Shown here piece by piece: positions 63,645-64,000 of a DNA stretch of 64,000 nt. The translations under genes and the position numbers were made by a program. This DNA is from Pseudalkalibacillus decolorationis (GTDB taxonomy: Bacteria; Bacillota; Bacilli; Bacillales; Fictibacillaceae): the NCBI RefSeq assembly GCF_024609785.1, contig NZ_JANHJQ010000015.1:52733-116732 (forward strand), read 5' to 3'. Each line of letters starts with the position of its first letter. The first letter of the stretch is position 1. The notes below the pieces were generated by a model that made no database searches, was not told where the DNA came from, and saw only the letters and a list, made by a program, of their open reading frames with translations.

Positions 63645-64000
63645 TTTAAATACCTCCTTTAAAGTGAATGAATGTCAGTCATTTTTATAGTAAACAAAAA
63701 GTATAGGAAGTATCCACTAACTTGTTTAGTTTCTAAATGATCTTTGTAAGCATTTAAATAAATGAATGACTATCATTCATTATATGGTAAAACTTATAAA
63801 ATGTCAAAAAGAAAAGGGATGACCTGTTTAAAATAGTTCACTTACTAAGTAATTTTTGCTGTTCGTTAAAAAACGACAAAATATGAGGATGTGAATAACG
63901 TATGCAGTAATGAATAGGTGCGACTCAAAAGAATTCAATCATTATCATTCATTTCATTGAAATAAGTGTAAAACAATACCTTCGTTGGTCTTTTGATTCG
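63645..64000. other. SMR promoter region to the window end
   Basis: Holds three related sequences of the form AATGAATGA/TCATTCATT and no complete gene. A TetR-family regulator gene would be expected just past the window end. AT-rich, with no clear riboswitch or tRNA. Confidence 0.45.
63667..63781. promoter_or_regulatory. TetR-like operators upstream of the SMR operon
   Basis: AATGAATGA-CTA-TCATTCATT at 63761-63781 is a perfect 9-bp inverted repeat. A second, weaker copy (AATGAATGTCAGTCATT) lies at 63667-63683 next to the SMR start, and a half-like site TATCATTCATT at 63943-63953. Spacing and symmetry suit a dimeric TetR repressor. Confidence 0.7.

Noticed and set aside
63645-64000. Guanidine (ykkC-type) riboswitch before the SMR pair
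   Set aside because: I looked for the conserved ACGR-loop hairpins and found none; TetR-like operators are there instead.
1-64000. CRISPR arrays, tRNA and rRNA genes
   Set aside because: No regularly spaced repeats, no cloverleaf with GTTCRA arm, and no rRNA-like stretch was recognised on either strand.

Overview
The window is a piece of chromosome from a motile, endospore-forming, low-GC Gram-positive rod of the family Bacillaceae. The degS-degU, comF, flgM-flgN-flgK-flgL, fliW-csrA-hag, flaG-fliD-fliS-fliT, hpf, secA, prfB, ftsE-ftsX, ctpB, minJ order matches the corresponding Bacillus subtilis neighbourhood. RpoD-type, SigD-type and strong Shine-Dalgarno signals fit as well. I cannot name the species from the sequence alone. 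No rRNA, tRNA or CRISPR array was seen.

Region 1 (1-12.7 kb) is accessory and surface related. It starts with the 5' part of an IS30-type transposase, cut by the window edge. An acyltransferase-3 membrane protein and an LtaS-like phosphoglycerol transferase follow. Then come four secreted proteins, each with three CWB2 cell-wall-binding repeats joined to a different enzyme: SpoIID/LytB, two N-acetylmuramoyl-L-alanine amidases, and a PIG-L-type deacetylase. A truncated fifth start lies between copies three and four.

Region 2 (13.1-28.8 kb) is a cell-surface polysaccharide cluster: a TagO/WecA-type initiating transferase, three glycosyltransferases, a flippase, a polymerase/ligase, a Wzz-like protein and a convergent LytR-CpsA-Psr ligase. 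It also holds a full enzyme set (WbpA, B, E, D, I types) for UDP-2,3-diacetamido-2,3-dideoxy-mannuronic acid, so the product is predicted to be an acidic glycopolymer. Such polymers are the known ligands of CWB2 repeats in Clostridioides difficile, so regions 1 and 2 may encode a polymer and the enzymes that dock on it.

Region 3 (28.9-46.6 kb) is conserved regulation, competence and motility. The flagellin gene hag is split by a 360-nt ORF-less group I intron near its 3' end. Its leader carries a SigD promoter and a two-site CsrA target, so expression should depend on SigD, CsrA/FliW and RNA splicing. Two genes in the filament-assembly operon are broken: flaG by an 8-bp tandem duplication, and the gene after fliT by an apparent 1-nt loss.

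Region 4 (46.6-64 kb) holds a cold-shock gene, an MNT antitoxin-like gene with only a stub of its HEPN partner, a TnpB element without TnpA, and the housekeeping run hpf-secA-prfB (programmed +1 frameshift), ftsEX, an M23 hydrolase, ctpB and minJ. It ends with a paired SMR transporter operon under TetR-like operators. A MITE-like repeat and several structured leaders or terminators lie between these genes.
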